Of a stretch of DNA of 64,000 nucleotides, positions 51,514-63,100 are shown in pieces; the stretch's first letter is position 1; the number at the start of each line of letters is the position of its first letter. The DNA comes from Seriola aureovittata (lineage: Eukaryota; Chordata; Actinopteri; Carangiformes; Carangidae): the NCBI RefSeq assembly GCF_021018895.1, contig NC_079375.1:6814060-6878059 (forward strand), given 5' to 3'. The translations under genes were made by a program, and so were the position numbers. Under the pieces are notes generated by a model, which saw nothing but the letters and a program-made list of their open reading frames with translations, searched no databases and was not told the origin of the DNA.

Positions 51514-54402
51514 AATGTGTGTGTTTTCATTTCTTTCAGGGCAAAGTTATACAGAGGCATACACAGGACGAAGCTGAGGGCAACAACGCAGAGGTAGAGA
51601 AAATAAAACGCTCATCAGTTGTTTTTTCTCTGACACAGACACTGTGTTTGATGTTGCTTGTCTTTCTTACTTCCCTTATTCCAGTCAACTCTCACATGCA
51701 TACACACACGGAGCTTCAAACTAAAAGCAACTTCTAACCTTTTCCCACCCAGTCTGTGTCAGTATATCTGTCCACTGGAATGACATGTTGCAGTCTCACT
51801 CATAATGGTTCAGGATAACAAAAGGTGTGTTTCAGCCACCCGGCGCCTTCCCTCATCCTCCCTGAAAACAACCCCTTTCTTGCAGTTATTTACAGTTTGT
51901 CTCCAGGGCGTCCACTCAGCTCCCAACAGAGACTATTATAGCCAACGTGTTTTGTTGCTCCACTGTTGACATGAAACCCACCCCCACACCTTAACACGGT
52001 GTTTGTGCAGTGCAGGTCCTCAGCATGAAAGCTGAGACGAGATTAGATGGCAATGTGTCCAGACTCGTTCCTCTGCTTCCTTTTTCAATGTGACCATGGA
52101 AGATTTTGGCTCTTTGTACTTCTGCAAAAAAAAAACAGTCAGTATATTCAGAATCCTTTTTAACAACACTTCCTCCTCTTACTCTTAAGCACATACAGTA
52201 TAAAAAGTGAAACTGAGCATATGTGATTCTTCAGTAAGATACGTTTCTCTGCCTTCAGTGTCACTGCCATACACTTCCTCCACACTGCAGAACCAGAGAT
52301 TTTGTCTGAACACAGGAATAAAAAATACTGGTATTCATATATGATTTTTAAGCTGTATTATTTCTATTGTTTCAGAATGAAGGTGGAAACAGGTCCTTGT
52401 TTGACCAGCTTGAGGACTTCCGTATTGATCCAGTGCAGCCTGAAGATGATCAGGTTGGTCTCTGAAACAAAATGTGTCACCAAGTTTAGATTCAAGTACA
52501 GTCTGATGTGTCATTATTAACCATAAACATGAAAACCCACACAAATCCAACGGACTCTTTCAGGATGTGGATCTTATGGAGTGGTGGAACACAGTGGAGC
52601 GTGAGTTACACATAAAATGTTTTTCATTCTGTTTAGCTTCCTTTGGGTTTTGTTCTCAGTGCCAAATTTTTAGTTTCTTCTATAATCACTTGCTCCACAT
52701 TTCAAAGTGTGGGCCACTAAATTCACATTAAGAGAAATCTTAATATTGGACAGTAGTGTGTGTGGAGTAGTGACCAAATACTTTTGGCCAAGTATTGTAT
52801 TTAACATGATGAGAATGCTAACAATTACATTTACTTCCTCAGCTTGGGAAGACACGCCTCAAGATGATGAAATGACAGATAAAGAAGAGGCCAAGTAAGT
52901 GAAGTTTCAAATAGGTCTTCATAGATCTCACTTGCATCTCTTCTTTGGTCTCTTAAGTGCCAGCACCTTTTTTTTCTCTTACTTCTAGTGGTATTGAGCC
53001 ATGCTGATATTTTCAGTTTTATCTACCAAAGTTTTGAGGTATCTGCATCTAAAATGTCTTCCCCAATAGAAGGGAGGAGAAAATAATTTCATTTGTGCGG
53101 CTCAGAAAACTGAAAAATTGCATTTACAGAAACAAGAATCAGAAATAATTTGCACAATCCACACAACATTTTTTTCCTAGGGACACTTTCTTCACTAGAG
53201 AGTAGCTCTCTCATGGCATTGTGTCAAGAAAGACGCATTGCTGGTTTTCAAATGAAATTGTTCAGTGTTTCGCACAACAGAGAACAACGTATAAACCTCC
53301 ATTGCTTTGCAGAGGAAGCTGGATATATCAAAACTTGGGTAAATAAAAGCACTATTATCTGGCATGGCTAGATACACTCGTGGTAGTGTCATTTTTATAC
53401 AGTGACCTAACTCTGTGTGATTACTTCTAACTTTCTCTTTTCAGGGCATTTGCTTTGACGGCTGAAAAGGTGCAGAAGGGAATCCGCGTCTTCAACAAAC
53501 TGTTCTCAGAGCGCGCTGAGAGCCTCTGGCAGCACGTCATCGACCTCAACGGCATTGCCGACGCCCTGGACAAGTTCAACAAGAACACGAAGATCGCTCA
53601 AATCACCGGTGGTTCCACCAGCGCCATTGGGGGTGTTGCCACCATCGCTGGCCTCGCTCTGGCCCCGGTCACCCTGGGTACCTCTTTGATTGTGACGGCG
53701 GTGGGATTGGGCGTAGCCGCGGCAGGCGGTCTGACATCAGCCGGCGCTGGAATCTCCAACCAGGTCAACAACTCAATGGACCGCAAGAAGGTGGAGAAGA
53801 TCGTGGAGGACTACCAGGAGAAGATAGTGGATTTGAACAAGTGCCTGAAATTCATCAAGCAGGGTATCGAAAACCTGCGCAAATTTGACCTGCTCAAGAT
53901 GAAAAAACATGCTTATAATCGTGACTTCCCAGCGCTCACTAGTAGTTTCTATGAGGATGGTGCCATGGCGGGAAAAGCGATCCTCATCAACGCCAATGAG
54001 ATCATGCGTGTGGTTCAGATCGCCAATGTGGCCGGCAGCACAGCGGCCAGAGCGGTCCAGATTGCCAGTATGGCCACAGGTGTGCTCACCGGACTCTTCG
54101 TAGGTATGGACATCTACTTTGTGGCTAAAGACTCCAAGGAACTGAAGAAAGGGGCCAAGTCAGAGTTCGCTGCCAAAATCAGGGAGGTGGCAACGCAACT
54201 GCACGACGGTCTGGTTGAGCTCAACAGCATACGAGAGGAGCTGCAGTCCACCACATCAGAGGGCAACAAAGACAAAGATACAGCTGATTTGGACAATGAC
54301 AAGAAAGAGAAAGAAGATCAATATGAGAGTTCAGATGAAGATGAAATCGACCGCATTAAAAAAGCCATCAAAAAGGACATTGAGAACAGAGAATATGTTT
54401 GA
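38713..54402 (+). CDS. Apolipoprotein-L-domain protein with micro-exon repeat array, 35 coding exons
   Basis: I could join 35 exons into one frame of 1034 codons plus stop. Residues 1-715 are hydrophilic, presumably disordered, and encoded by 34 small exons (3-93 bases). The first 32 introns are phase 0; only the last two differ (phases 1 and 2). Residues 716-1034, from one 958-base exon, form an apolipoprotein L domain with two hydrophobic hairpin regions. ApoL proteins are membrane-associated and lipid-binding; some members form ion channels and some act in immunity. I infer that the array tethers the domain to partners through short motifs (NPF, PxxPxR). The start codon stands alone in its exon (ATG then GTGAGT) and joins to DRYHDLDLECDGGG. 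Ortholog and function are not known to me. Confidence 0.85.
39283..39625 (+). repeat. Dispersed AT-rich repeat, near full-length copy
   Basis: Starts AGCTGAAATAATTAGTTGAT, contains GGTCAGACAAAACAAGGAAA, and ends ATAATTGTTGGTTGTAGCCT. This is a family I recall as widespread in perch-like fish. Related copies here are at 6905-7095 (reverse) and 41130-41345. Its class is unknown to me. Confidence 0.5.
39657..39683. repeat. (TA)n microsatellite
   Basis: About 13 TA units in an intron of the ApoL-domain gene. Confidence 0.9.
39921..39980. repeat. Tandem 20-bp repeat made of palindromic units
   Basis: Unit AGCTTCAAGTCCAGACTTGA occurs at 39921-39940 and exactly again at 39941-39960. A diverged partial copy (AGCTGGACATGAAGCTGGAC) follows. 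Each unit folds on itself (AGCTTCAAGT against ACTTGAAGCT, loop CCAG). Confidence 0.9.
41130..41345 (+). repeat. Dispersed AT-rich repeat fragment
   Basis: ACTGCAATGATTTGTTGATT and AATGTGAGGATTTGCTGCTT match the family seen at 39283-39625. Lies in an intron of the ApoL-domain gene. Confidence 0.5.
41499..41799. mobile_element. hAT-type MITE with intact 8-bp target duplication
   Basis: A 301-base element. The left end CAGGGGTCCCCAAAC and the complement of the right end, CAGTGGTCCCCAAAC, differ at one position. It is flanked by an exact duplication GTTTATTT (41491-41498 and 41800-41807), the 8-base target site of hAT transposons. There is no transposase, so it is non-autonomous. Lies in the intron between the ApoL-gene exons ending 41056 and starting 41988. 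Confidence 0.92.
44879..47059 (+). other. ApoL gene array part 2: NPF exon pairs
   Basis: Exons 44879-44926/45113-45181, 45290-45343/45463-45534 and 46510-46563/46994-47059. First members are NGLSAMMKSTFSTDRQ, NKLAGAMTKLNPFRSANK and NAMIGAMSKLNPFRSANK, of which the last two are 54 bases and nearly identical in protein. Second members are acidic Ser/Glu/Lys linkers. The LNPFRS motif is of the NPF type bound by EH domains (EHD, EPS15, intersectin families). The acceptor at 45110-45112 is CAGCAG, allowing a one-residue variant. Confidence 0.82.
46119..46156. repeat. G-rich (GGGGGT)n tract
   Basis: Repeated GGGGGT/GGGTGG units in the intron between exons 45463-45534 and 46510-46563. It could form a G-quadruplex in the transcript, as the run is on the sense strand. 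Confidence 0.85.
47100..47157 (+). repeat. (CA)n microsatellite near a donor site
   Basis: About 28 CA units with one GACA interruption, starting 41 bases after the donor of exon 46994-47059. It is complementary to the (GT)n at 47301-47384 in the same intron. Confidence 0.95.
47301..47384 (+). repeat. (GT)n microsatellite next to an acceptor site
   Basis: About 42 perfect GT units ending nine bases before the AG of exon 47394-47471. They take the place of a normal pyrimidine tract; only CCTTGTCAG separates them from the exon. Confidence 0.96.
47394..48015 (+). other. ApoL gene array part 3: proline-motif exon pairs
   Basis: Exons 47394-47471/47566-47625 and 47799-47879/47962-48015. First members end in SETPLVPPRPTEE and AETPVVPARPLEE; both contain PxxPxR, the class II SH3-ligand pattern. 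Second members start EMKR or EMNR and are basic. The same two-exon module occurs twice in the downstream tandem gene (60263-61035 and 61362-61786), showing common origin. Confidence 0.82.
48780..50227 (+). other. ApoL gene array part 4: acidic exon plus HNPFMPR exon, twice
   Basis: Exons 48780-48866/49658-49714 and 49888-49980/50177-50227. The first of each pair is strongly acidic (KDEDESSSKEENKDEED). The second is short and basic: TKVKKHKHHNPFMPRAAAK and TKVKKPKRHNPFMPRVK. These add two more NPF motifs, for five in the protein. Confidence 0.82.
49118..49175. repeat. Perfect 24-bp inverted repeat with 10-base loop
   Basis: Arm 49118-49141 (AGTGTATCTGTAGAGCCAGG then AACT) is exactly complementary to 49152-49175; the loop is AGGAAAAATG. 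Lies in the intron between exons 48780-48866 and 49658-49714 of the ApoL-domain gene. Confidence 0.95.
51441..51510 (+). repeat. (GT)n microsatellite
   Basis: About 35 GT units, ending about 28 bases before the acceptor of exon 51540-51593. Unlike the 47.3 kb case, a TTTCATTTCTTTCAG pyrimidine tract is retained, and I see no CA partner near the donor at 50228. Confidence 0.95.
51540..52894 (+). other. ApoL gene linker exons before the ApoL domain
   Basis: Exons 51540-51593, 52376-52453, 52564-52600 and 52843-52894. They encode an acidic segment with RSLFDQLEDFRIDP and then DVDLMEWWNTVEPWEDTPQD. The exon of 37 bases (phase 0-1) and the next of 52 bases (phase 1-2) are the only asymmetric ones, and skipping either would shift the frame into the ApoL exon. 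Confidence 0.78.
53445..54402 (+). other. Apolipoprotein L domain exon
   Basis: One 958-base exon encodes about 319 residues. It opens KAFALTAEKVQKGIRVFNKL and has a conserved Gly/Ala-rich hydrophobic hairpin (GGSTSAIGGVATIAGLALAP, then VTAVGLGVAAAGGLTSAG). Next is a helical segment with MDRKKVEKIVEDYQEKI. A second hydrophobic stretch follows (MATGVLTGLFVGMDIYFVAK). The tail is charged and ends NREYV. The hairpin is the membrane-inserting part in the family. This exon is GC-richer than its surroundings. I see no frameshift or internal stop. Confidence 0.93.
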
Positions 54403-54701
54403 CTGTAAAAAAAACAGTCCCCGGTGCAAAAAGTTTTTGACTCAAACTACAATCAGATGTATTCTGAATGTCCATAGAGGAGACGTCACTACATACAGCT
54501 TTCTAAAGCCTCTGGCTTTCTCTTTTAGGGAACTGACTGCTTGAAATCTGATCAGCATTAACACTACAGGGAGGAACTGGAGTTTTGTGGTAGATAAAGT
54601 ATCATATCTGTTGCTCAGGCGGGTGTGCCAATGTGTGAAATTGCCATGTTTTTTTTTTGTTGTTTTTTTTGTTTTTTTAGAAAGTGGGATTGAAGGATTT
54701 A

Positions 54702-54707
54702 AATAAA
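54702..54707 (+). terminator. Candidate polyadenylation signal of the ApoL-domain gene
   Basis: AATAAA about 300 bases after the stop codon. A later ATTAAA near 55713 is an alternative distal site. Confidence 0.5.
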
Positions 54708-55138
54708 TCATGAATTAGTATAGTACTGTTTTAGATTAATTAAAGAAATATGTGCAAAGTGTTTTCTAGACTTAACCATTTAGATTTTAAAGTGTTGCTT
54801 AGTTTTGTCAATGTTTATTGGTTCATATTGAAACACTGGGGCTTTTACTGACCAGTTGTAGAGATTGTGTATACTCCTAGAGACAAGTGCCTTTATTATT
54901 TATAATGCCTTAGAAATACACTGATGCAGCGTAGCAGGGTCTGATTCCTTGAGTTGTTATTTGGGTGTCAGGGCTGCAGTGAGACCATTTCCCGACATCA
55001 TATGGGTTGCATCAACTGTTCATTAGTCAATCACTGATTTCGAGTGCTAAGTCCTTCCTTAGTTCTTGCTAGCTACAAGCGAGTGCAAAGCTAGTGATTC
55101 GCTAAATTGGGTTGTACCATTAAAACTTAGAGAGTGAG

Positions 55139-55255
55139 GGTGCCCCGGTGGCTCACATGGTAGAGCGCGTACCATGAAGGCTTAGTCCTAACTGCGGGGG
55201 GGCCGGGTTCAAATCTGACACGCAGCCGTTTGCTGCATGTCATTCGTGGTACATT
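55139..55255 (+). mobile_element. tRNA-derived SINE
   Basis: The head resembles a tRNA with an A-box (GGTGGCTCACATGGTAGAGC) and a B-box (GGGTTCAAATCTG). It is followed by GCAGCCGTTTGCTGCATGTC, a tail I recall from SINEs common in perch-like fish. The tRNA fold is degraded, so it is not a tRNA gene. Confidence 0.75.
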
Positions 55256-56989
55256 GTGTTTACGTTATTATTAAACAGCATTTTGATCAAGTGTGAAGTC
55301 AGATATATCCTATATATATCGATATAGATCCTATATTCTACATTACTTCTGAAACTTTTCAGTCTAAACACGGTCATATTAGGAACTTTGTTCTGTTAGC
55401 TAGGCAACAGTAACACCTGCAGCCACTTGGTGTGAGGGTTTAGTTGCAACTAATCCATACATGGGGGCAGTGTGTTTTAATTTAGTCATGTTCATGACAC
55501 CTTTAAAGAAACCAGCCAGTACTGACTCAACCTGTCCTGAAAAACAACCATGTCCTTTTTATTAGAGCAAGCTCCAACGATGAATGATTAATGAACTTCA
55601 TATTTATTTTTCTGTCTTATTCTGGGTTGAACTGGTTATTCGGTGACACCTTTTTATGTGCAATAATACAGTAGAACTTCATGTGTAAGAAATGTAAAAT
55701 GTAAAAATTGTCATTAAAAAGTCTGAGAAACACTTGGTCAATCTGTGCATTTTGTTAAGTCTATGGAAGTCAAAAAACTATTTATTTCCTTTTACCGATT
55801 CCTGAGAACTTACTGAGTTGGTATTTGTTCAGTTAAGATAAACTTGTTTGACAGAGTGTCCTTCAGCACTGTTTACTTTTCCTCTGATTTTTATGATGAA
55901 TGTAGATGGAAGTATGCCCGCTGCAAATGTCTCAGCATTTCTGTCGCCCTTTAATTTTTGGCACATTCATTTTTAACCTTTTATCTGCACAGCAACAGAA
56001 CACTAGATCAACCTATAGGTTTCAAAGGCCAGATAAACAAGATAACAGTCAATGTTTTGTCACAATTTATATCCTGTTTTTGGTGGTTTACCTTTTAGGA
56101 AATCCTCAGTTTTATTTAGGCACCAAGACAGAAACTCTCCACTGATAATGATAAATAAGACAACATACATCGTGCCAGGTTCCTGAATGGTTCTTCCCAT
56201 ACAAATGTCTTTCAATAACAAGAACAGTATCACTGTCTCCTCCAAATCTGGTTAAATCTCAGAGTCCTCATAACTGCAACATTCGCAAATATGAAGGAAT
56301 AAGGGCACACAAGCCTTCAAAATAAATCCACAGTCTGGCCTCCGGACTTGATTTAACTTAAAAACAAAAAACCTTTCTTAGAAAAATAACTGATCATAAC
56401 TAGCATCATGTGTTTTCTGTTATCTATAAGGAGATATATTGATACAACGTTGATTTGGTGAAAGCATGAATAGATTCCAAAAGATTTTCATTTCAATAAA
56501 TGATATATAAGGGATTTAGTATTTTCTTTCGTGGCAGTGTGAAGATGCCTTGGTTTGAAAAAATATTTTGATTTACATGTTGAGAGATGATCATTTCAGA
56601 AAATATAATTGAACAACGAAATTAACAAAATTAAATTGAAAAAAAAAATGTCAGAAAATGTGAAATAATCAGAAAATATTAGAGTTTGAAGTAAAAAATC
56701 TAAAGTGGTGGATTGACCTGTGTACCTGCTGTGATATTATCGACACACCTTCAGCTGCCACCAGTGATTTTCCGCTACTCATTGATAAAATTTCACTCTC
56801 ATGCAGTTCTGTCAAGATGACTGCTGCTTTTTTTATTGTCTATTTCTGGAACACCTCCCACCTTATGTTTGGCTTTTCTTTACATGTTGTTGACCTCTTG
56901 TGAAACTGATGAGTCAGAGTCACACAGGCTGGGAACCAGAGGCCGGGATGCGCTTTCCTTCACTCCCACTGACACAGGTAGAGCTTGAA

Positions 56990-57088
56990 ACTGGCCACGC
57001 CCCACTCCCAGGTGACTCCACCGCCACCGCAGAGCCAGACAGAGCACAAAGGTATCAGATCTTGCATCCTCTCCAACTGCAAAGACCA
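56990..57088 (+). promoter_or_regulatory. Candidate promoter and non-coding first exon of the second tandem gene
   Basis: A GC-box-like CCACGCCCC is at about 56996, followed by a GC-richer stretch ending in a good donor (AAAGACCAG then GTGAGA, exon end about 57081-57088). The coding exon at 59834 starts with an acceptor five bases before its ATG, so an upstream UTR exon is needed and this is the best candidate. Confidence 0.4.
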
Positions 57089-57089
57089 G

Positions 57090-59833
57090 GTGAGATATTG
57101 GACTTTTGATCGTTGGAACAATTAAATGATGGACATTTGATGACCAAGTGCGTCGGGATGTCTCCTTGTTATGTTGAAGATCATTTCAGAGTGAGGATTT
57201 GTGGCACAGGAGCTCTCAGGGCGTGTTTTGGTTTGTTTAAGATGCTTTGTTCGACGTTGCCTTTGGGTGGTGTCGGAAATATTTTGATTACCTACCGTGG
57301 AAGTAAATATACTTGTGAAACTTGACAGACAGGTAGAGTGCACATGAATTATTGAGATGTAAAGGTGAAGAGGGTGGAAGCTGCATGCTCACAGTGACGT
57401 GCATATTGTTGTTTTGCATTTCATGCAGGTTAAATAAATTATATTGCATATTTTTATTTCCAACTTCTATTTAAGCACATTTTTTTGTGTTTTTTCTTAT
57501 TTTGTTTTGAACACTTTGTCTTTAAAATCACTTTGCAAATGCTTCTCGCTGATGCAGTGCTCCTGTGGTGTTTGAAAAATCTCCAAATTAAACAGATGTT
57601 GACATTATAGATGTCAAAATTTATTGATGCTGGTGCTAATTTGATACTAGTGTTTTAGTGGTAAAACCAGAGTGATATTTTTTGTTTTGCTATCTGACTT
57701 TGATGACTACTACATTTTTCTCAAACATCTGGTTTCATATCAGAATTTTATGTAGGCCCAACTTATAAAATACAGTATATCACTGTTTTGATAAAACCAT
57801 AAACCATTTTTATGGTGTCTTAACAAAAACTGCATGCAAGAACTTAATCTAAATAGAATTACTATCTGCCCAACAATAAAATAAGGAAATAGTTTTATTC
57901 ATTGATCTGACAAATATATATACATAGTAAAATAAATATATAATATAAATAATATATATGTAGATATTGTATGAAAAATATCTAAAATAAATCAAGCATA
58001 TGCCTATGTATTAAAATAAAAGTTTTCTTAAAAAGTAGAATAAAGGCACTTGTGAAATACAAATAATGGTGCAAAGCATTAATGAAAGTGTTGGGTAAAT
58101 CTTATTACTTTCAATTAGAAATTACAGGCAATGGCAAATATAAATAAATCAAAACATAAGCAAACAAGAATTTGACTAAGCATTCAGTGGCAACTTTCAG
58201 GACTTCAACTTCACTTCAGGACTCATTCAAGTGAAGTGTTAAAATAAGTATTCAATTTTATCCTCATCAAGTAATGGAAGTAAGTAATTTTGTAGTAATA
58301 TGTTATTTATCATTGTTTGGTCAAATTTATTTATTGGACAAAAATATACATGGTTTATTTACAAACTACATTTGTAGTCTGAATGTAAAATGTAAAATGG
58401 TAAATTTGTAAGTATTATAAATGTGCAGCTGACATATGGGAAAATCTCATTTTTATACCACTTAGATGTAAATACATCCAACACAAATTGTTCTGTAGCC
58501 TATATAACAAAAACAACACAAAAGCACTGCAGAGTGAGATGACCTCAGAGCTGGGATATCTGAGGTTTTGAGGAGCTCTTGAACGCATCATGGGTGCAGA
58601 TGTTGTGTGGGTGTGGTGAAGTTAAAAAACTCTTGGGAATGTGTTATCTGTGAAAGAGCCGCTAGTTCACGTAGCTCTGGTGTTATTTGGTAAAAAACTG
58701 AATGTTTAATATCTTCAATGTCTTCAAACCCTCGGTAGGTGAAAGCGCTCAGTCTGACATGAAAGTGAGTTAGTGTTTGTGTCTTCAGAGGCGTTTGTAA
58801 TTTGTAATTCACCGTCCATATTTTGGCTTTGACTTGTTTTCAGCACACTCCGGGCTACAAGTTTAGGAACAGTGTATTGTGGCACTTCTCCAAATGTCTC
58901 ATGTTGTAACCAAAGTCTGTAACTTCAGACTTTTATCTACTGTGGTGACACTTGGTTTGACAGTCACAGGAGAAGTTGAAGGCTAGGTTAGCTATCGTGA
59001 ACAGATATGTTAAAAATTATTGTTGCTACTTATACAGTTTTGAAGTCCTTGAGAATCACCATTTTTGTGCTTCACTATACTCATTATACTCACTTTTCAT
59101 TGTGCTGCACAGCTACTGCTGGTAATAGTTTCTTTACAGATAAAGACTTTGCAAACAGAACATCATATGGTGACTTGCTAGTAAGTACTTGTGTTGCCAG
59201 GTCTGTCCTGCTGCTGATTCTGCAGTACCTCTGTGTGCTTTTTAATGCAAATCAAACGAAGATACCAAACATTTGAAGGTTCTGGGTTCTCAATTTTGAG
59301 AATTTGCTGTTTTTCACAGTGAATTGAATAATTTTGGGTTGTTGGTTGATACAATAAAAAAATATGTGGCAAAACTTTACCAGAACCCCAAATAATGTGT
59401 TGTGCTGTCTAACCAATTGTCCAGAAGTCAAAGATATTCAGTGTACTATAATAGAGGACTAGGAAAATATTCAAATCATTGCACTTTTTACTGCAATTAC
59501 AGCATTTTCAGAAGTCTTTTTCACAGGAGGCATTTTGACACGCCATAGCAGGAAACGCACAGGTGTTACTAATAACATTAACAAGCATTAACAAGGGCTC
59601 TGTCTCATGTTGTCCCAGGAAGCCAGCATGTACAATACCTGAGCTGTGTTCCTATTTTAAACTACATACTTATTTCAAAGCAGGTTTTAAGTCTGTATAT
59701 TTTTAAAAAGTCAGCGTGCACACAAAAAATGGTAGGTATTCAAAGAGCCATTTAAAGTGACGACGCTCTGCTGAACCGGCACGGACGTGTAATTGGCCCA
59801 ATTTAAAAATTTCATCTCGTGTTGTTTTAACAG
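57090..59833. other. Presumed first intron of the second tandem gene
   Basis: AT-rich sequence between the candidate UTR exon and the first coding exon. I find no convincing exon, RNA gene or recognisable repeat in it. Confidence 0.4.
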
Positions 59834-59838
59834 GCAGA

Positions 59839-60157
59839 ATGGAGGCGTGTATGATGAAGCCAGAAGTCAAGAAGAAACCGAAGCCGGTGAGAACATTTAA
59901 AGCTCGGACATAAAAAAAAAAAAAACACTCCACGGAAAGGCTACAGTATATAGTATATAAACAACCCCCAAAATATCATGAATATCATACACACAATGCT
60001 ATAAAACGTATCCTAACATGATGCACGCTCACGTTTCACATTGTCTCATGTTTTCTTTGCAGCCTAAACCTCCTCCAAAGCCTGCTGAGGTATTGTGATA
60101 AACCCACACCTTTGATTAGCTGCTTGACAAAGTTAATAATGTGTTAATATTGTCAGT

Positions 60158-60197
<40 letters not shown>

Positions 60198-63100
60198 CTT
60201 CAGGTTGTTGTGGCAAGGCTACACACTTCTGTAAGTGATGAAATCTGAAATTATCTTTACAGATGAAAAGAAATGACCCAGGGAGGCTGGAGGAACCAGC
60301 TCCTGTGGTGCCTCCACGACCTAAAGACGCTGTAAGTCCAGCATGAACAGTCTGTTCATCTTTGGTTTACGTGTACAGGGCATCACACTATACCATGGCG
60401 AGTGACTCGGAAGACACTAGTAATCTTTTACAGTGGAGTGTTTCTGAAATTGATTTGTGTTCACGTACTTTCCTCACATATTCCAGAGTTTACCCTCTTC
60501 TGAGCAGATGTGTTGGAGCAACGTGCTTAAAACATCTGGTAACATTTAAGTGGATTTTTTTTAGTCTAGGTTGTAGAGCAGAGGAATTTTCCATTATTCC
60601 TTTTCTGCTCACTCATTTTTTTAAAGATATTAAATAAAGATCCAAGATGAGCTCTTTTATTAGACACTGGCAGCTTCAGGATAACAATATCAGAACAAAT
60701 AACAAGCCTTCAAAAAGGTATTGGTCGAACCCCACTCGACAGAACCTGCCCCACATGTAGGTGCAAGGTTGTTGGAAGTCCATGTGCAGGCAGTTCTCGT
60801 TTCCTCAAACCACTGAGTACAAGCTGCATCTGTCCCTGCGTTATCCCTAAGCTTTTTCATACGGTTTCACAAAGTCTCTAAATGAATAGGAGATGTAGGA
60901 GATAAATGAGGAGAACTGTCCATTTTAGATTTGCAAAGAGACTCAACTTTTTTTAAACAGAGTTTTTCTTTTTCTGTTCAGGAACTGAGTCAGACACAGT
61001 ACAGAATGAAAAGAGCTGCAACAACAAACAATGAGGTATTTACTGGATTTGTTTTTTTTAATTGCTTTTATTAAGTGGTGTGCACAGAGACGCAGACAAA
61101 CATGTTGGGGAGGGGATAATCTGTGACAAAGGTCTTCAGGTAGAGCCTGCGTCAGAGTTAATTCTGAAGACAACACTTTACATTTATTTATTTACAAACA
61201 AGTTATTCTCTTGGAAAATAGGCCAACATGTATTAAACATATATATAATTATTTAATATGTGGGTTTTACTCTGCATATCTTTACTTTTTTTTTTTTTAC
61301 ACTGAGTGGATTATTGTCCTAACAAAAAATGTGTATTATAACCTTTATTCCTCTGTATCAGGCCAATGGAAACTTAATTCAAAGAGACACCAAAGAGAAA
61401 TCGTCTGACATCCCTGTGGTTCCACCCAGACCAACAGAAAAGGTACAGTGCACCCAAATACTCAGCTGCATCATAACAGCCAGCGATGCAGTCAGCTCAA
61501 AAGTTTAAATTAAAAGTTAAATTACGGTTTAAATCCAAGGCACAACTGAGTATTGTGGGAACATGGATGTTTGTTTTATGTTGAGAACGACTTTTTAAGT
61601 GAGTCAGCCTTGCCCACAGTCTGGAGTTCAGTGTGAGAACAGTTTACAGTAAAGAATCGACCTGGGCTACTCAAGGTTTCATGTTTCTCTCCTGTACTGA
61701 TGATCTATTGTTATCGTTTCCTCCAGGAACTGAACGGCTCAAACAGGTACAGCCAGCGCAGGAGGCTACAGACTGGGGACGCAGAAGTACGCAAACACAC
61801 ACACACACACAATGAAATACCGCGTTTGCCCCCATGCTTGTGTTTATAAACTGCAGAGTCACCGTCCTTCTTCTTCCTCCTCAGCGATCCAGAGAAACTG
61901 ACCAACCAGAAGCTGCTGAAGTTGAAGTAGACTTCAAACAGGTACCACAGGTAGAAGCTCTGGCTTCCACCTTTGACCAGATTTCTGAAGAGTGCATACA
62001 ATGTCTTCCTCTTTTATTTACATGTGCTTTGTTGTAGAGTAATCAGTCGGTCCTGACTGGATTGTTTCGGCTGAGCCAGAAAGAGAAAACGCCTAAGTTC
62101 ACTGTAAGCAACACACCTGCAGCTCCTCTCTGCACCACCAGTCACACAGCAGGCAGACAGGCTCTAGATATAATACATCCTAATGTATGTTCCCACTGAC
62201 ATTGTACATTACATTGACATTGTGAATTATTTTTTGGTATTCATAAGCAGAATGGGTGTCCCAATATAAGACAGTAACGGACATGAGGGTGGATGTAGAG
62301 GAGGCAAAGGGAGGCAAAAGGGAGGTTAGTTTTATTTATTTAATGTATATTTGTATACATGTCACATGTTAAAGTGAATTAAGTTGAAATTGTTATCCAC
62401 TTCCTAATGTTTTTTGAAAATCAGTTAAACTTGTGGTTTAGTTAGTTTCACCAGCGATTCACTGTAACTGGTGAAGCAGTGTTTATGGTTCACATGGTTT
62501 CCGGCCAGTGTAACGCATCCACACTTTGTGCTGTGATTGTGTGATTCCTAAACTAAATAGAAATATAGCACATATAATATTGTAGTATTTAATAAGATGG
62601 AGGATGAAAAAAGAAAAAATATGAAGCAGCACTGGCTGAGATATCTGAACAACCCTGGATCCTACACTTCCCATGATGCAACTTCACAGTGCCTCTTTGT
62701 CTGACCCTCCCTGCCTGGTAAATACCCATGTTTTTCAAACTGTTTCGGTCTGTAATCACAGATTCCCATTAGAAATTGTCTCAAAGCTCAAACTTAGACA
62801 AGAAAAATAGACTTGATGTTTAGAATTGGGAGGTGTGCCCTTTTAAAGTGTCCTGATACGATTTCTAACCCACAGCAGTAACTGAGGATCACATGCAGGT
62901 ACATTCATTGATAAACTTACAGGAACAAAACATCTATTTTTCATCATCTTACACATACTGATAAACATCTGCTTACCTAAACAGACACACTTCATACTAA
63001 GCTGCTGAATCAAATCCTGAATCCTGATTAGTTAATACCTCTGTAAATGTATTATGTGTGTTTAGACAATTAAATACAAAACATGTCAGAATTTCAGTAT

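Larger units (their letters stand above)
54403..56990. other. 3' UTR and intergenic sequence between the two ApoL-locus genes
   Basis: Contains the 3' UTR of the upstream gene, a tRNA-derived SINE (55139-55255) and otherwise unremarkable AT-rich sequence. I see no additional coding exon. Confidence 0.55.

Noticed and set aside
52680..52800. Possible Tc1-like terminal fragment (GACCAAATACTTTTGGCC)
   Set aside because: It resembles a Tc1 end, but I see no partner end or TA duplication; too short to support.
55139..55255. Functional tRNA gene
   Set aside because: A-box and B-box are recognisable but the stems do not pair, and a SINE-type tail follows directly. Best explained as a SINE.
62251..62325. 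Possible extra exon of the second tandem gene (acceptor after 62250, donor GTTAGT after 62324)
   Set aside because: In the required phase 0 it hits a stop codon (TAA at 62275-62277) for every acceptor I can place.
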